This document shows positions 34,731 through 44,763 of a stretch of 64,000 bases of DNA, one piece after another. The stretch comes from Acidimicrobiaceae bacterium (lineage in GTDB: Bacteria; Actinomycetota; Acidimicrobiia; Acidimicrobiales; RAAP-2). The stretch covers positions 1 to 64,000 of the forward strand of contig DAIEHI010000128.1 in assembly GCA_027355725.1 (NCBI GenBank), written 5' to 3'. Position 1 is the stretch's first letter; every line of letters starts with the position of its first letter. Both the position numbers and the translations under genes were made by a program. The notes below the pieces were generated by a model, which searched no databases, was not told the origin of the DNA, and saw nothing but the letters and a program-made list of their open reading frames with translations.

Positions 34731-36222
34731 CCTTCGACACTGCTGATAAGAACTCCACGATCGTTCGAGCGCTGAAAGCGGTGGCACCTTTGGTTGTGTA
34801 CCCCCGGTCCGCATCCGCTCGTCCGGGCCCGGCGATATCAAGATGCACCCACGGTCGCCCGTCGGTGAAACGCTGCAGCAGGAGCGCCGCACTGATCGCC
34901 CCGGCGCGACCCGGCTTACCGATGTTCTTCATGTCAGCGACATCTGACTCGATATGTGACTCGTAGCTCGCCACCAACGGCATCCGCCACAACTGCTCGC
35001 CGCTCACTTCGGCGGCGTCATGGAAGTACTGCGCCAATTCATCTGTTGACGCAAAATATGCCCCGACCTCGTCACCCAATGCCACGGCTTGCGCTCCGGT
35101 CAAGGTCGCGACGTCCACAATCGCATCGGGATTCGCCTCCACGGCCAAACTCAAGCCATCGGCCAGGATCAGTCGCCCTTCCGCGTCTGTATTGAGCACC
35201 TCTATGGTCATGCCATTTCTCACCTTGAGCACATCGCCGGGCTTGATGGCCTTATCGCCACTGAGATTCTCAGTCATTGGTGCGATGGCGGTGACCCGGA
35301 CCGGAATCTTCAAGCGACTAGCAATAGAGAGCACCGCCATCACAACCGCAGCACCGGTCATATCGGTCTTCATGGTCATCATGCCGTCTCCAGATTTGAT
35401 CGACAAGCCTCCCGAGTCGAACGTGACCCCCTTTCCCACGAGGGCGACGTGCGGGAGTGCCTCGCCTGGCTGGGGGTCGTAGGTCGCATAGACGAGTCGC
35501 GTGGGTTGGGCCGACCCTTGTCCAACGCCGAGGAGGCCGCCGAGCCCTTCAGCTTTGATCTTTGTCTCGTTCCACGCCTCAACCTTCACATGGCTGTCAG
35601 CGTCGAGGCGGAGCATCACGTTCCTCGCGAGATCGCGCGGCGTCATATCGGCGGCCGGGGTGTCTATGAGTCGCTTGGCCCAATTGACCCCTTCGCCCAC
35701 CGCGACGCCGTCGGCGACCCCGTCGGTGACGAGGTTGTGAGTTTCAACGGTCGGTAGTGGGATGCCAAGGGGGATGACATCGAACGTGGTGTGCGTAGAT
35801 CGCTCCTTGAAGGTGTAAGAGGCCAGCAACGCACCCTCGACGAGCGCTCTGGCGGCACCGCGAGGGTCCTCAATGCCGTTGGTCGGCAGAAAAAAAGCCA
35901 CGGAATTCTTCGTTGCCTGACGCACAGCGGCGGCACCGCAGAGTCGATAGCTCTCGAGCCGGTTGTAGCTCGCACCGAGACTCACGAGCAGCACGCTCGA
36001 ACTGGAAAACGAAGCAACGAGCACCGAACTCCCCGGCTCCTCCTTGAGCCCCTGTTGAGCGCACCATTCCTTGGAGAACGATCGGGGGAACTTCTGACCC
36101 GCGAGGGTGAGAGGAACCGACTCGGCCACCACCGCTGAACCCGCGTCAAAGATGACCGGCACCGCGAGAATGGCCTGTTTGGCACCTTCTACCGGTGTCG
36201 AAATCCTGGCGCTTCGTGACAT
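34717..36222 (-). CDS. pepA: Leucyl aminopeptidase (M17)
   Basis: Cytosolic hexameric metallo-aminopeptidase that removes N-terminal residues from peptides. From ATG 36222 (AAGGGG ribosome-binding site) it is 501 aa. The catalytic domain shows VALVGKGVTFDSGGLSIKSG (about 258-277, metal-binding Lys and Asp), MKTDMTGAAVVMAV and the signature NTDAEGRLILADGL (about 338-351). The N-terminal domain is variable, as usual. It overlaps the nitroreductase end and begins 14 bases from the end of the adenosyltransferase gene on the same strand. Confidence 0.95.
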   Translation of the reverse strand: MSRSARISTPVEGAKQAILAVPVIFDAGSAVVAESVPLTLAGQKFPRSFSKEWCAQQGLKEEPGSSVLVASFSSSSVLLVSLGASYNRLESYRLCGAAAVRQATKNSVAFFLPTNGIEDPRGAARALVEGALLASYTFKERSTHTTFDVIPLGIPLPTVETHNLVTDGVADGVAVGEGVNWAKRLIDTPAADMTPRDLARNVMLRLDADSHVKVEAWNETKIKAEGLGGLLGVGQGSAQPTRLVYATYDPQPGEALPHVALVGKGVTFDSGGLSIKSGDGMMTMKTDMTGAAVVMAVLSIASRLKIPVRVTAIAPMTENLSGDKAIKPGDVLKVRNGMTIEVLNTDAEGRLILADGLSLAVEANPDAIVDVATLTGAQAVALGDEVGAYFASTDELAQYFHDAAEVSGEQLWRMPLVASYESHIESDVADMKNIGKPGRAGAISAALLLQRFTDGRPWVHLDIAGPGRADADRGYTTKGATAFSARTIVEFLSAVSKVTKA

Positions 36223-36236
36223 GTGATTCCCCTTTT

Positions 36237-36776
36237 TCAGTGCACTCGAGTTGTACGGTGATTCGGACCCTCGGCCCAGCGAGCCATTGTCCACGCGAGG
36301 TCGCTCAAGCGATTGAGATAACCGACCACGAACGATCCCTCAAGGGGGTATCCCACCGCAATCCGCTCGGCGCGACGAATGACGGTGCGAGCAACGTCCA
36401 GAGCCGCCGACAGTTGATTCTCACCAGGGACCACGAACTCATTGGGCATCTCAATCTCCTCAGAGAGTGCGTCAATCTCGCGCTCGAGCCGAGCGATCAT
36501 CTCAGCGGTGACGAGGGTCTTGTCCTGGGTGAGTTTGTGGCGATTGGCGGGCAAGGTCGCGACCTCGGCCATGAGCACCCAGAGGTCGCGCTCGAGCGTG
36601 ATGAGCAACTCGTTCAATCTCGATTGAGGTTCGCACAACGAGCGCGCCCATCCGAGCATCGCTTGGGCTTCATCGACGGCGCCGTTCACCTCAATCGGGT
36701 CCGAACTCTTTTCGACGCGACCGCCAAAGTAGAGTCCCGTCGTTCCGTCGTCGCCGCCTCGCGTATAAATCTTCAC
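36237..36776 (-). CDS. Cob(I)alamin adenosyltransferase, PduO type
   Basis: Makes adenosylcobalamin from cob(I)alamin and ATP, needed by the mutase at 30005. The 179-aa protein starts VKIYTRGGDDGTTGLYFGGR at GTG 36776, the ATP-binding N-terminus of the family, and has SDPIEVNGAVDEAQAMLGWA, the ATP/cobalamin block DVARTVIRRAERIAV (about residues 136-150) and VVGYLNRLSDLAW. The longer frame to 36932 overlaps metH and is rejected. It is divergent from metH with 49 bases between, both using cobalamin. Confidence 0.94.
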   Translation of the reverse strand: MKIYTRGGDDGTTGLYFGGRVEKSSDPIEVNGAVDEAQAMLGWARSLCEPQSRLNELLITLERDLWVLMAEVATLPANRHKLTQDKTLVTAEMIARLEREIDALSEEIEMPNEFVVPGENQLSAALDVARTVIRRAERIAVGYPLEGSFVVGYLNRLSDLAWTMARWAEGPNHRTTRVH

Positions 36777-36825
36777 ATGGTCAGCGTACTGACATTGACT
36801 TGATCGCGGGTAGCCTGAGAAGCCA

Positions 36826-39800
36826 ATGGTTTCCTCACCCCTCGCACCTTTCTCTCGGCCGCGTGCCGATGATCCATATCTCTCGGCCGTTCGAGAGGGC
36901 GTCGTGGTCTTTGACGGTGCGACGGGCACCAATCTTCAGATCCAGGACCTCAGCGCGCACGATTTCGGTGGCTCGGCGTTCGAAGGGTGCAATGAAATAC
37001 TGACTGTCACCCGGCCCGACGCTGTTGAGCGGCTGCATCGTTCCTTTCTCGACGTGGGTGTCGACGCTATTGAAACCAACTCCTTTGGATCATTCTCAGT
37101 CGTACTGAACGAGTACGGGATACCCGAACGTGCCCACGAGCTCGCGTACGCCTCGGCAACCATTGCTCGACGTGTGGCCGATAGCTACGCAAGTCCCGGA
37201 TCGCCCCGCTTCGTCGCTGGATCCATGGGACCTGGCACCAAATTCCCCACCCTCGGCCAAATCAGTTACGACGAACTCTCCGCCAGTTACGAGGAGTTGG
37301 CCTACGGGCTCCTCGAGGGTGGCGTTGACCTCCTTCTCGTGGAGACCATGTTCGATCTGTTGTCGGGCAAGGCCGCCATCGCGGCTTGTCATCGCGCAAT
37401 GGCGCGCCACGGTCGAGTCGTACCGATTCAGGCCCAGGTCACCATTGAACTGACCGGACGCATGCTTCCCGGCACCGAGATCGGTGCGGCGATCACCGCC
37501 CTGAGCCCCCTGGGCATCGACCTGATGGGCCTCAACTGCGCCACCGGGCCAGTCGAGATGTACGAACCACTGCGCACCTTGAGTGAATCAGCCCCCATGC
37601 CGCTGTCGTGTCTACCCAACGCGGGACTCCCGAGCGTCGTCGACGGCGCTATGCACTACGACCTCACACCAGACGCCCTCGCTCAGCACCTGTCTAAGTT
37701 CGTGACCGAATACGGGGTTGGGGTCATTGGTGGGTGCTGCGGCTGCACACCAGAACATTTGGCGCGGGTGATTGAGTCGGTTCGCCCCTTAGAGCGCGCC
37801 ACGCGCACACCAGTCATCGAGCCAGCGGTGTCTTCGATCTACGCCTCAACCCCCTACGACCAAGATCGCTCGGTCTTGCTCGTCGGCGAGCGCACCAACG
37901 CAAACGGTTCCAAGAAGTTCCGAGACGCCATGCTCCAGGGTGATTGGGACACGTGTGTCGCCATCGGCCGCGATCAGATCAAAGAGGGCGCGCACATCTT
38001 GGACGTCTGCGTTGACTACACCGGCGCCGACGGCGTTAGCGACATGAATGAAGTGATGAGTCGACTCGTCACGCAATCTTCGGTCCCCATCATGGTGGAC
38101 ACCACCGAGATCAAGGTCGCCCGCCAGGCGCTCACCTGGCTCGGCGGCAAGGCCATTCTCAACTCGGTGAACCTCGAAGAAGGAGACGGCCCGGGGACCA
38201 GGCTCGACGGATTCCTCTCTCTCGCCAGCGAGTTCGGCGCCGCCGTCGTCGCGACCTGCATCGATGAGGAGGGCCAAGCCCGCACGGCCGACTGGAAAGT
38301 CCGAGCCGCGTCCGCCATCGTAGAACTCGCGGTGGATAGGTACGGACTGAGCGCCCGCGATATCTTCATCGATCCGCTCGCGCTGCCTCTCTCGACGGGC
38401 ATGATCGAGTCACGCCGCGACGGCATCGAAACCATCGAGGCCATCCGTCGTATCAAGTCAGAACTCCCTGAGGTTCGCACAATTCTGGGCCTCTCCAATA
38501 TTTCCTTTGGACTCAACCCTGCCGCACGTCAAGCATTGAACAGCGTATTCCTGCACGAAGCTGCCGACGCCGGACTCGATGCCGCGATCGTCCACGCCTC
38601 CAAGATCCTCCCCCTCAATCGCATCAACGACGAAGTGCGTCAGGTGTGCCTCGATCTCATCTATGACCGGCGCAGCGAGGATTACGATCCGCTCTCTGAA
38701 CTGCTACGACTCTTCGAAGGCGTTTCGACGTCTGCGTCAAATGCATCATCGCTGGATGATCTGGCCCTCAATGACCGACTGCGGCGGCGCATCATCGATG
38801 GCGCTCGCCCGGGACTCGAACAGGACCTCGACGACGCGATGTCCGAGGGCGCGTCACCACTCGAGATCGTGAACGACATACTGCTCGACGGGATGCGCGA
38901 GGTCGGCGAGCTCTTCGCTTCGGGCGAGATGCAGCTTCCGTTCGTCCTCCAGAGCGCCGAGACGATGAAGACGGCCGTCTCATACCTCGAGCCCCACATG
39001 GAAAAGAGCGATCAGGGTGGCCGAGGTCGCATCGTGCTCGCCACCGTCAAGGGCGACGTCCACGACATTGGCAAGAACCTGGTCGACATCATTCTCACCA
39101 ACAATGGGTACGAGGTCGTGAATCTGGGCATCAAAGTTGGGATCAACGAGATGTTGAGCGCGGTCCAAGAACACCACGCGGACGCTCTGGGCATGAGCGG
39201 GCTGTTGGTGAAATCCACCCTCATCATGCGCGAGAACCTCGAACTGATGAACGAGCGCGGCATGTCGGACCTACCTGTCCTGCTCGGCGGCGCCGCATTG
39301 ACACGCACCTTCGTGGAGCGTGACCTGCGAGAGGTCTATGAGGGCAGACTCTTCTACGGTAAAGACGCCTTCGAGGGACTGCGCGTACTTGACCGACTCG
39401 GAGAGATTCGAAAGACCGGTGACGAAGACCCCGACTTCGGCCGCGAGATCTCCGAACGCAAGGTGTACCGCCGTATACGGGGTGACGAGTCAATGTCGAG
39501 TGAAGGACTCCCCGCACGCAGCCCCGAAGTAGAGAGCGATAATCCAATCTTCACCCCACCATTCCTCGGCAGTCGTGTGGCCAAGGGCATGTCAGTCGAT
39601 GAGATCAGCGAATTCCTGAACCTCACGGCGATCTTTCGAAATCAGTGGGGCTTTCGACCAGAGAACGGCGAGGACGATCCCGCATTCAAAGAGCGGGTGA
39701 GCGCGACATTGCGTGAACAACTCGCCTTAGCCAAGCAGGAGGACCTGCTCATCCCCCAGGTGGTCTGGGGCCACTTCCCCGTTGCGGCCGACGGCAACGA

Positions 39801-40332
39801 CCTCATAGTCTTCACCGACGACGACAGGACCGAGGAACGTGTGCGCTTCACCTTCCCGCGTCAACACCAAGAACCGTACCTGTGCATCGCGGATTTCTTT
39901 CGGCCGATTGACAGCCCCGAGCACGACTATGCGAGTTTCATGCTCGTCACCATGGGCTCTCGCGTCTCAGAGCGCTGTCAGGAGTTGTTCGCTGAGAATC
40001 GCTACACGGACTACTTGTTGCTCCACGGACTCGGTGTAGAGATGGCCGAAGCACTCGCCGAGATGTGGCACAAACGCATACGCGAAGAACTCGGCTACGT
40101 CGAACAGGACGGCCCCACCCTCACCGGCCTTTTTCGCCAGCAATACCGTGGCGGGCGCTACTCATGGGGTTACCCGGCGTGTCCCGACCTCAGCGACAAC
40201 GCCAAGGTCGCTCAACTGCTCGAAGCCGAGCGTATCGGCGTCAGCGTCTCAGAAGGCTTCCAGCTCCATCCCGAGCAGACCACTGACGCGATCATCTGCC
40301 ATCACCCGAGAGCCAAATACTTCATCGCATAG
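36826..40332 (+). CDS. metH: Cobalamin-dependent methionine synthase
   Basis: Transfers a methyl group from methyltetrahydrofolate to homocysteine through cob(I)alamin. The 1168-aa protein has all four modules: homocysteine S-methyltransferase (residues 1-320, GATGTNLQ near 36 and zinc Cys residues in NCATGP and GGCCGC), pterin-binding (about 345-600, LLVGERTNANGSKKFRDAML), B12-binding (about 650-880, GDVHDIGKNLVDIIL with the cobalt-ligand His) and the reactivation domain (about 910-1168, with RYSWGYPACPD). The length is usual. The 49-base upstream gap leaves no room for a cobalamin riboswitch. Confidence 0.97.
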   Translation: MVSSPLAPFSRPRADDPYLSAVREGVVVFDGATGTNLQIQDLSAHDFGGSAFEGCNEILTVTRPDAVERLHRSFLDVGVDAIETNSFGSFSVVLNEYGIPERAHELAYASATIARRVADSYASPGSPRFVAGSMGPGTKFPTLGQISYDELSASYEELAYGLLEGGVDLLLVETMFDLLSGKAAIAACHRAMARHGRVVPIQAQVTIELTGRMLPGTEIGAAITALSPLGIDLMGLNCATGPVEMYEPLRTLSESAPMPLSCLPNAGLPSVVDGAMHYDLTPDALAQHLSKFVTEYGVGVIGGCCGCTPEHLARVIESVRPLERATRTPVIEPAVSSIYASTPYDQDRSVLLVGERTNANGSKKFRDAMLQGDWDTCVAIGRDQIKEGAHILDVCVDYTGADGVSDMNEVMSRLVTQSSVPIMVDTTEIKVARQALTWLGGKAILNSVNLEEGDGPGTRLDGFLSLASEFGAAVVATCIDEEGQARTADWKVRAASAIVELAVDRYGLSARDIFIDPLALPLSTGMIESRRDGIETIEAIRRIKSELPEVRTILGLSNISFGLNPAARQALNSVFLHEAADAGLDAAIVHASKILPLNRINDEVRQVCLDLIYDRRSEDYDPLSELLRLFEGVSTSASNASSLDDLALNDRLRRRIIDGARPGLEQDLDDAMSEGASPLEIVNDILLDGMREVGELFASGEMQLPFVLQSAETMKTAVSYLEPHMEKSDQGGRGRIVLATVKGDVHDIGKNLVDIILTNNGYEVVNLGIKVGINEMLSAVQEHHADALGMSGLLVKSTLIMRENLELMNERGMSDLPVLLGGAALTRTFVERDLREVYEGRLFYGKDAFEGLRVLDRLGEIRKTGDEDPDFGREISERKVYRRIRGDESMSSEGLPARSPEVESDNPIFTPPFLGSRVAKGMSVDEISEFLNLTAIFRNQWGFRPENGEDDPAFKERVSATLREQLALAKQEDLLIPQVVWGHFPVAADGNDLIVFTDDDRTEERVRFTFPRQHQEPYLCIADFFRPIDSPEHDYASFMLVTMGSRVSERCQELFAENRYTDYLLLHGLGVEMAEALAEMWHKRIREELGYVEQDGPTLTGLFRQQYRGGRYSWGYPACPDLSDNAKVAQLLEAERIGVSVSEGFQLHPEQTTDAIICHHPRAKYFIA

Positions 40333-40380
40333 CAATTCATTCTTATTGGAGCCTTACCTGGATTCAATATCTTGTGTCGT

Positions 40381-41928
40381 GTGAACGCACGCCCATCACG
40401 ACGCGCCATCATCCAAGGGGCTGGCGCAATGCTCGCGGGTGCCCTCCTCGCGAGTGATGCGGGAGCGTCACGCGTGAAACAGCGCCCCCACTTCAATGCG
40501 GCCATGCCGATGACCAGCGCGTGGCTCAATGAAGAGAATGCACGTATCGGCGACGGCACCTGGTTGAGTGGTCCCGCTGCGCCCGCGGGCGCGATCGAGG
40601 GCTACACGAACGTGACGAGCGTGAACAAGGGCCGCAGCATCACCGTATTCGTGAGCAGCGCCTCTGATTCCTATGACGCCAAGATCTATCGGATCGGCTA
40701 TTACCGCGGCTTGGGGGCGCGCCTCGTGGAGAAGCGATCAGGACTCAAGGGGCGACTCCAGGTGATACCCGCGCCCGACCAGTACGGCACCGTCGACTGT
40801 CACTGGCCCGCATCTTTCACTATCGACACCGATCACCGCTATGTTCCCGGCCAGTACCTCATCCGCCTCGAACTCCCTAACGGCCAGTACTCCTTCGTGC
40901 CCTTCATGGTGCGAGACGACTCGTCGAGAGCGACCTACGCCTACATGAGTGCCGTCACCACTTGGCAGGCCTATAACACCTGGGGAGGCTTCAGCCTCTA
41001 CCGCGGCGCCAGCCAGCTGGGGGTGTCAGGCTTCAACAACGCACAACGCGCTGTACGCGTTTCCTTCAACCGCCCCTACGATCGCAACTTCGCCAACGGG
41101 GCCGCAGATTTCATCGGTAACGAGTTCCCCCTGCTCTTCCTCGCTGAACGGCATTCTCTCGACCTGACCTACCTCACCGACGTTGACCTCGATCTCAGAG
41201 GCGATCTGCTTTTGGGCCATCGCGCATTGTTGTCGCTCGGTCACGATGAGTACTATTCGCCCTCAATGCGAACCGCGGTGACCAACGCCATAAGTGCGGG
41301 TGTCAACGTCGCGTTCTTCGGCGCCAACTTCTGCTATCGAAAGATCCGTTTCGAAGAAGGTGTGAACGGCCCTGACCGTCTCATGGTGAACTACCGCTCG
41401 ACCGCTGACCCGATCTACCTCGTCAACCCTTCGCTCGCGACCGTCAACTGGTCCAATTGGCCGTCGGACCTTCCAGAGAGCACCTTTAGTGGCTCACGCT
41501 ACGCCGGAGTCGACGGCATCGGCTCACTCGTTGTCGAGGACTCGTCGTCGTGGCTTTGGGATGGCACCGGTCTCGCCAACGGTGATGTCCTTGCGGGCGC
41601 GCTCGGTGGCGAGTTCAATCACTACGATCCCGCGAGTGTGAATCCAGCGAACGTGCAGATCTTCGCGCACTCACCAGTGGGTGGAGGAGTAAGTGACACC
41701 ACCTACGTGGCCAGTCCGGGCCAGGGTGGGGTCTTCAGCAGCGGAACGGGACAGTGGATCTACCACCTGTCCAACGCCCCACTCCTTGGCACCTCGTGGG
41801 TGCCCGGTCCAATAGCGAGCACCACGGCCGCACTGAGCAAGGCGACCGAGAACGTCTTGGCCCTCTTTGGACAAGGACCCGCAGGCACGACGTCACCTTC
41901 AGTGAGCAACATCACTGATTTCTACTAG
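40381..41928 (+). CDS. Tat-exported protein with an N,N-dimethylformamidase large-subunit-like domain
   Basis: About 515 aa. The N-terminus has a twin-arginine signal (RPSRRAIIQGAGAMLAGALL) with a likely cleavage after ASDAGA, so it is exported folded. The mature part shows VFVSSASDSYDAKIYRIGYY, a run from AYMSAVTTWQAYNTWGG and LLSLGHDEYYSPSMR, matching the C-terminal domain of the dimethylformamidase large subunit found in many secreted actinobacterial proteins of unknown role. Starts at TTG 40372 or GTG 40381; the second keeps a normal signal length. It follows metH by about 50 bases on the same strand. Substrate unknown. Confidence 0.8.
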   Translation: MNARPSRRAIIQGAGAMLAGALLASDAGASRVKQRPHFNAAMPMTSAWLNEENARIGDGTWLSGPAAPAGAIEGYTNVTSVNKGRSITVFVSSASDSYDAKIYRIGYYRGLGARLVEKRSGLKGRLQVIPAPDQYGTVDCHWPASFTIDTDHRYVPGQYLIRLELPNGQYSFVPFMVRDDSSRATYAYMSAVTTWQAYNTWGGFSLYRGASQLGVSGFNNAQRAVRVSFNRPYDRNFANGAADFIGNEFPLLFLAERHSLDLTYLTDVDLDLRGDLLLGHRALLSLGHDEYYSPSMRTAVTNAISAGVNVAFFGANFCYRKIRFEEGVNGPDRLMVNYRSTADPIYLVNPSLATVNWSNWPSDLPESTFSGSRYAGVDGIGSLVVEDSSSWLWDGTGLANGDVLAGALGGEFNHYDPASVNPANVQIFAHSPVGGGVSDTTYVASPGQGGVFSSGTGQWIYHLSNAPLLGTSWVPGPIASTTAALSKATENVLALFGQGPAGTTSPSVSNITDFY

Positions 41929-41958
41929 CGCCAGCGACCCTCTCGGTGTCGCGCCGCT

Positions 41959-43584
41959 TCAGCGCCTAGTCGGTGCGGCAACCGGCGTCGCGTCGCTGAG
42001 CGCCTCACGTGCGTGGTAACTGGACCTCGTCAAGGGAGAGGACTGCACGTGTTGAAGCCCGAGGCGCTCGCCGCGAACGGCGAGTTCGTCAAACTCCGAG
42101 GGTTCCCACCAGCGAGCAACGGGAAGGTGTCGCTCGGTCGGTCGAAGATACTGACCAATGGTGGCGATTGACACGCCCACCGCAGCCAAATCGGCGAGCG
42201 TTTGCTCCACTTCCTCGAACGTCTCGCCGAGTCCCACCATCATGCCCGACTTGGTCGTGAAACCCGCAGCCCTGCTGCGCGCCAGTACCGTGAGCGAGCG
42301 CAGGTAGCCAGCGCTCGGTCTCGCCGCACGCTGCAGTCTCGCCACAGTCTCGATGTTGTGGTTGATGACGTCGGGTGCTGACTCGAAAATAAGGGCGAGC
42401 GATGCCTCGTCGCCCTTCAAGTCGCTGATCAGTACCTCTATGTCGGTCTGGGGTGAACGCTCGCGAATGGCCCGTACCGTTTCGGCGATGGCACCAGCCC
42501 CACCGTCTTCCAAGTCGTCACGAGCAACACAGGTGATCACCGCGTGCTTGAGCTGCAATCGCACCACAGCCTCGGCGACTCGCTGCGGTTCAGTGGGGTC
42601 AAGCGCCAGTGGTTTGCGCGTGTCGATCAGACAGAACCCGCAGGCCCTCGTGCAGCGCTCGCCGTTGACCATGAAAGTCGCCGTGCCGTCGGCCCAGCAT
42701 TCATAGATATTGGGGCAGCCAGCTTCTTCACAGACCGTCACCAATCGCAGATCCTCGGTGAGTGTGCGAAGTGATTGGTATTGGGTGCCCATGTTGGCCT
42801 CAATCCTCAGCCACTCGGGTTTCCTCGATCGCAGTGAGATGCCAGCATCGGGATCCACGCCCGCCTTCCTCAGCCGTCGAAGAAGTGGTCGCTCACTCGT
42901 TGTCGTCGACACACTACGGTCGACACTGGCCACGTCCTCGTGTCCGCCAAGGCGAGCGCCCAGCTCTTCTCCGAGACGGTCCTGGACTTCGTCGAACGTG
43001 ACGTCGAGTCCGAGTGAGGACATTGACGCCACGGGCTTGTCGGGGATGCCGCAGGGCACGATCGCGTTGAAGCCGGCCAGATCGATATCGACGTTCAGCG
43101 CCACTCCGTGCAGCGTTCGTCGAGCGCCCCGCTCGTTTCGTTGCGTTCGCACACCAACCGCCGCGATCTTGGAAGGCCGACCTTCTAGGTGAGCCCACAC
43201 TCCTGGGTACCCCTCGAGACGTCCGACGTCACCGAGAAGTTGGTGCTCATCGAACGAGCGAACCGTCGCAATCACTGCGTCTTCCAGACGAGCAACATGG
43301 ATCTTGCCCGCCGATGGATCGTCGTTGACCGTGACGACGGCCCAAGCCACGACTTGACCGGGTGCGTGGAAGGTGACGTCCCCACCGCGGTCCGCGTCGA
43401 TCACAACCGCATCGAGTTGCGATGGCGGAATGAGAAAATGCTCGTCGAGCGTACGAATACCCTTCGTATAGGTCGGAGGGTGCTCGAACAACAAGATGTA
43501 GTCGTCAGTCGACTCCATCACTGCACGCTGGAAATCATTGGCCTCGGCGAAGGACACGCGACCAAGATGGCGACGTCGCAACAT
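41959..43584 (-). CDS. LipB-LipA fusion: octanoyltransferase joined to lipoyl synthase
   Basis: One 541-aa protein covering both steps of de novo lipoylation. Residues 1 to about 225 are LipB: GGDVTFHAPGQVVAW, the catalytic Lys in GRPSKIAAVGVR and catalytic Cys in IVPCGIPDKPVASM. Residues about 245-541 are LipA, a radical SAM enzyme: auxiliary-cluster motif CEEAGCPNIYEC, radical SAM motif CTRACGFC, and the C-terminal RSSYHA. All expected catalytic residues are present on both sides. The gene follows the E2 gene with no gap (TAA then ATG), placing the modifying enzyme with its likely target. Usually lipB and lipA are separate genes. Confidence 0.93.
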   Translation of the reverse strand: MLRRRHLGRVSFAEANDFQRAVMESTDDYILLFEHPPTYTKGIRTLDEHFLIPPSQLDAVVIDADRGGDVTFHAPGQVVAWAVVTVNDDPSAGKIHVARLEDAVIATVRSFDEHQLLGDVGRLEGYPGVWAHLEGRPSKIAAVGVRTQRNERGARRTLHGVALNVDIDLAGFNAIVPCGIPDKPVASMSSLGLDVTFDEVQDRLGEELGARLGGHEDVASVDRSVSTTTSERPLLRRLRKAGVDPDAGISLRSRKPEWLRIEANMGTQYQSLRTLTEDLRLVTVCEEAGCPNIYECWADGTATFMVNGERCTRACGFCLIDTRKPLALDPTEPQRVAEAVVRLQLKHAVITCVARDDLEDGGAGAIAETVRAIRERSPQTDIEVLISDLKGDEASLALIFESAPDVINHNIETVARLQRAARPSAGYLRSLTVLARSRAAGFTTKSGMMVGLGETFEEVEQTLADLAAVGVSIATIGQYLRPTERHLPVARWWEPSEFDELAVRGERLGLQHVQSSPLTRSSYHAREALSDATPVAAPTRR

Positions 43585-44763
43585 TTAGTGTTCGCTCTCC
43601 AGATCCATACCCGCCAACAATTCAGCGACCCGCTCCAAGTACTCAACGGCCGCCACTGAGTCACAGACGCGGTGGTCGAACGAGAGTCCCAGGACCAGAC
43701 GTCGCCCGATCTCAACCTTCGACACACCGTCGTTGGTGACGACAACCGGCACCAATCGAACCGCGCCAACGCTCAGCACCGCGACTTCGGGCTGAATGAT
43801 GATGGGTTTGATCCACAGCGTGTGCTCGCTCGGCGCACCCACCATCGTGAACGTTCCACCCATGAGATCATCTGCCGTGAGTTGACGAGACGTCAAACGA
43901 TCACCCAAGTCGCTCACTCGTCGAGCCAATGCGCGAAGTGTGAGCCCCGCCGCGGCGTGCACGACCGGCACCAACATGCCGTCGTCGGCCACGTGACGCA
44001 TGAACCCGAGATTCACCGTTCGATGGACTATCAACTCGTCGCCCACATACGTGGCATTCAAGAATTCGAATTCGCCGAGTGCGCGCACTGCCGCAAGACC
44101 AACAACCATTTCATCGCTGATCGAGACGCCGTCTCGCGTAACGCGACCGAGACGCTCTAGTTCTTCAAAGACAGCCCCATCAGCCTCAATGGCGACAAAG
44201 CCGTGCGGCGTGCTCAGAGCCGAGACCGAAAGGTGTTGACCCATCCTTCGTCGCCCGTTGGACATCGCCATGACGACTTCCTCGGTCGGTCCGCTCGCCA
44301 CGGCGCGTTCCGCGTCGCGTCGCGTGATGGCGCCGCCGGGACCCGATCCTCGCACTGTGGACGCCTCTACACCGCCGTCACTGAGAATCCTGCGCACCAC
44401 TGGCGAGAGCACAACGCCGTTCGGTCCTTCGCCCACGGCACTCGCGCTCGGTATCGGGGCCGCTGCTGGCGCGGTGGTTGGTTCTGGCGTCGAACTCACG
44501 CTCGCCGGTTGCTCGCCACCCGCGACCGCGTTCTCGTCAATGACGGCGACCCTCGCACCAGTCTCTACGGTGTCGCCCTCCTCTGCCAAGATCTGAACCA
44601 AGACCCCCGCCGCCGGGGACGGCATCTCGGAGTCGACCTTGTCCGTTGAAACCTCGAACAACGGCTCGTCACGCGCGACCGCGTCGCCAACCTTCTTGAA
44701 CCATTGCGTGATGATTCCTTCGGTGACGGACTCACCAAGCGACGGAAGTGTGACGTCAACCAA
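43585..44763 (-). CDS. 2-oxoacid dehydrogenase E2 (dihydrolipoamide acyltransferase)
   Basis: Core of a 2-oxoacid dehydrogenase complex, 392 aa. One N-terminal lipoyl domain (VTLPSLGESVTEG; lipoyl Lys in STDKVDSEM near residue 42), a Pro/Ala linker, a peripheral-subunit-binding domain (LSPVVRRILSDGGVEAS, about 117-150) and the acyltransferase domain. The catalytic end reads LGLSFDHRVCDSVAAVEYL: His and Asp are kept, but the usual Gly after Asp is Ser. It overlaps lpd by 8 bases. The E1 gene is absent, so the acid used (pyruvate, oxoglutarate or branched-chain) is unclear. Confidence 0.9.
   Translation of the reverse strand: MVDVTLPSLGESVTEGIITQWFKKVGDAVARDEPLFEVSTDKVDSEMPSPAAGVLVQILAEEGDTVETGARVAVIDENAVAGGEQPASVSSTPEPTTAPAAAPIPSASAVGEGPNGVVLSPVVRRILSDGGVEASTVRGSGPGGAITRRDAERAVASGPTEEVVMAMSNGRRRMGQHLSVSALSTPHGFVAIEADGAVFEELERLGRVTRDGVSISDEMVVGLAAVRALGEFEFLNATYVGDELIVHRTVNLGFMRHVADDGMLVPVVHAAAGLTLRALARRVSDLGDRLTSRQLTADDLMGGTFTMVGAPSEHTLWIKPIIIQPEVAVLSVGAVRLVPVVVTNDGVSKVEIGRRLVLGLSFDHRVCDSVAAVEYLERVAELLAGMDLESEH

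Noticed and set aside
36777-36825. Cobalamin riboswitch before metH or the adenosyltransferase
   Set aside because: Only 49 bases separate the two divergent genes, too short for the element.
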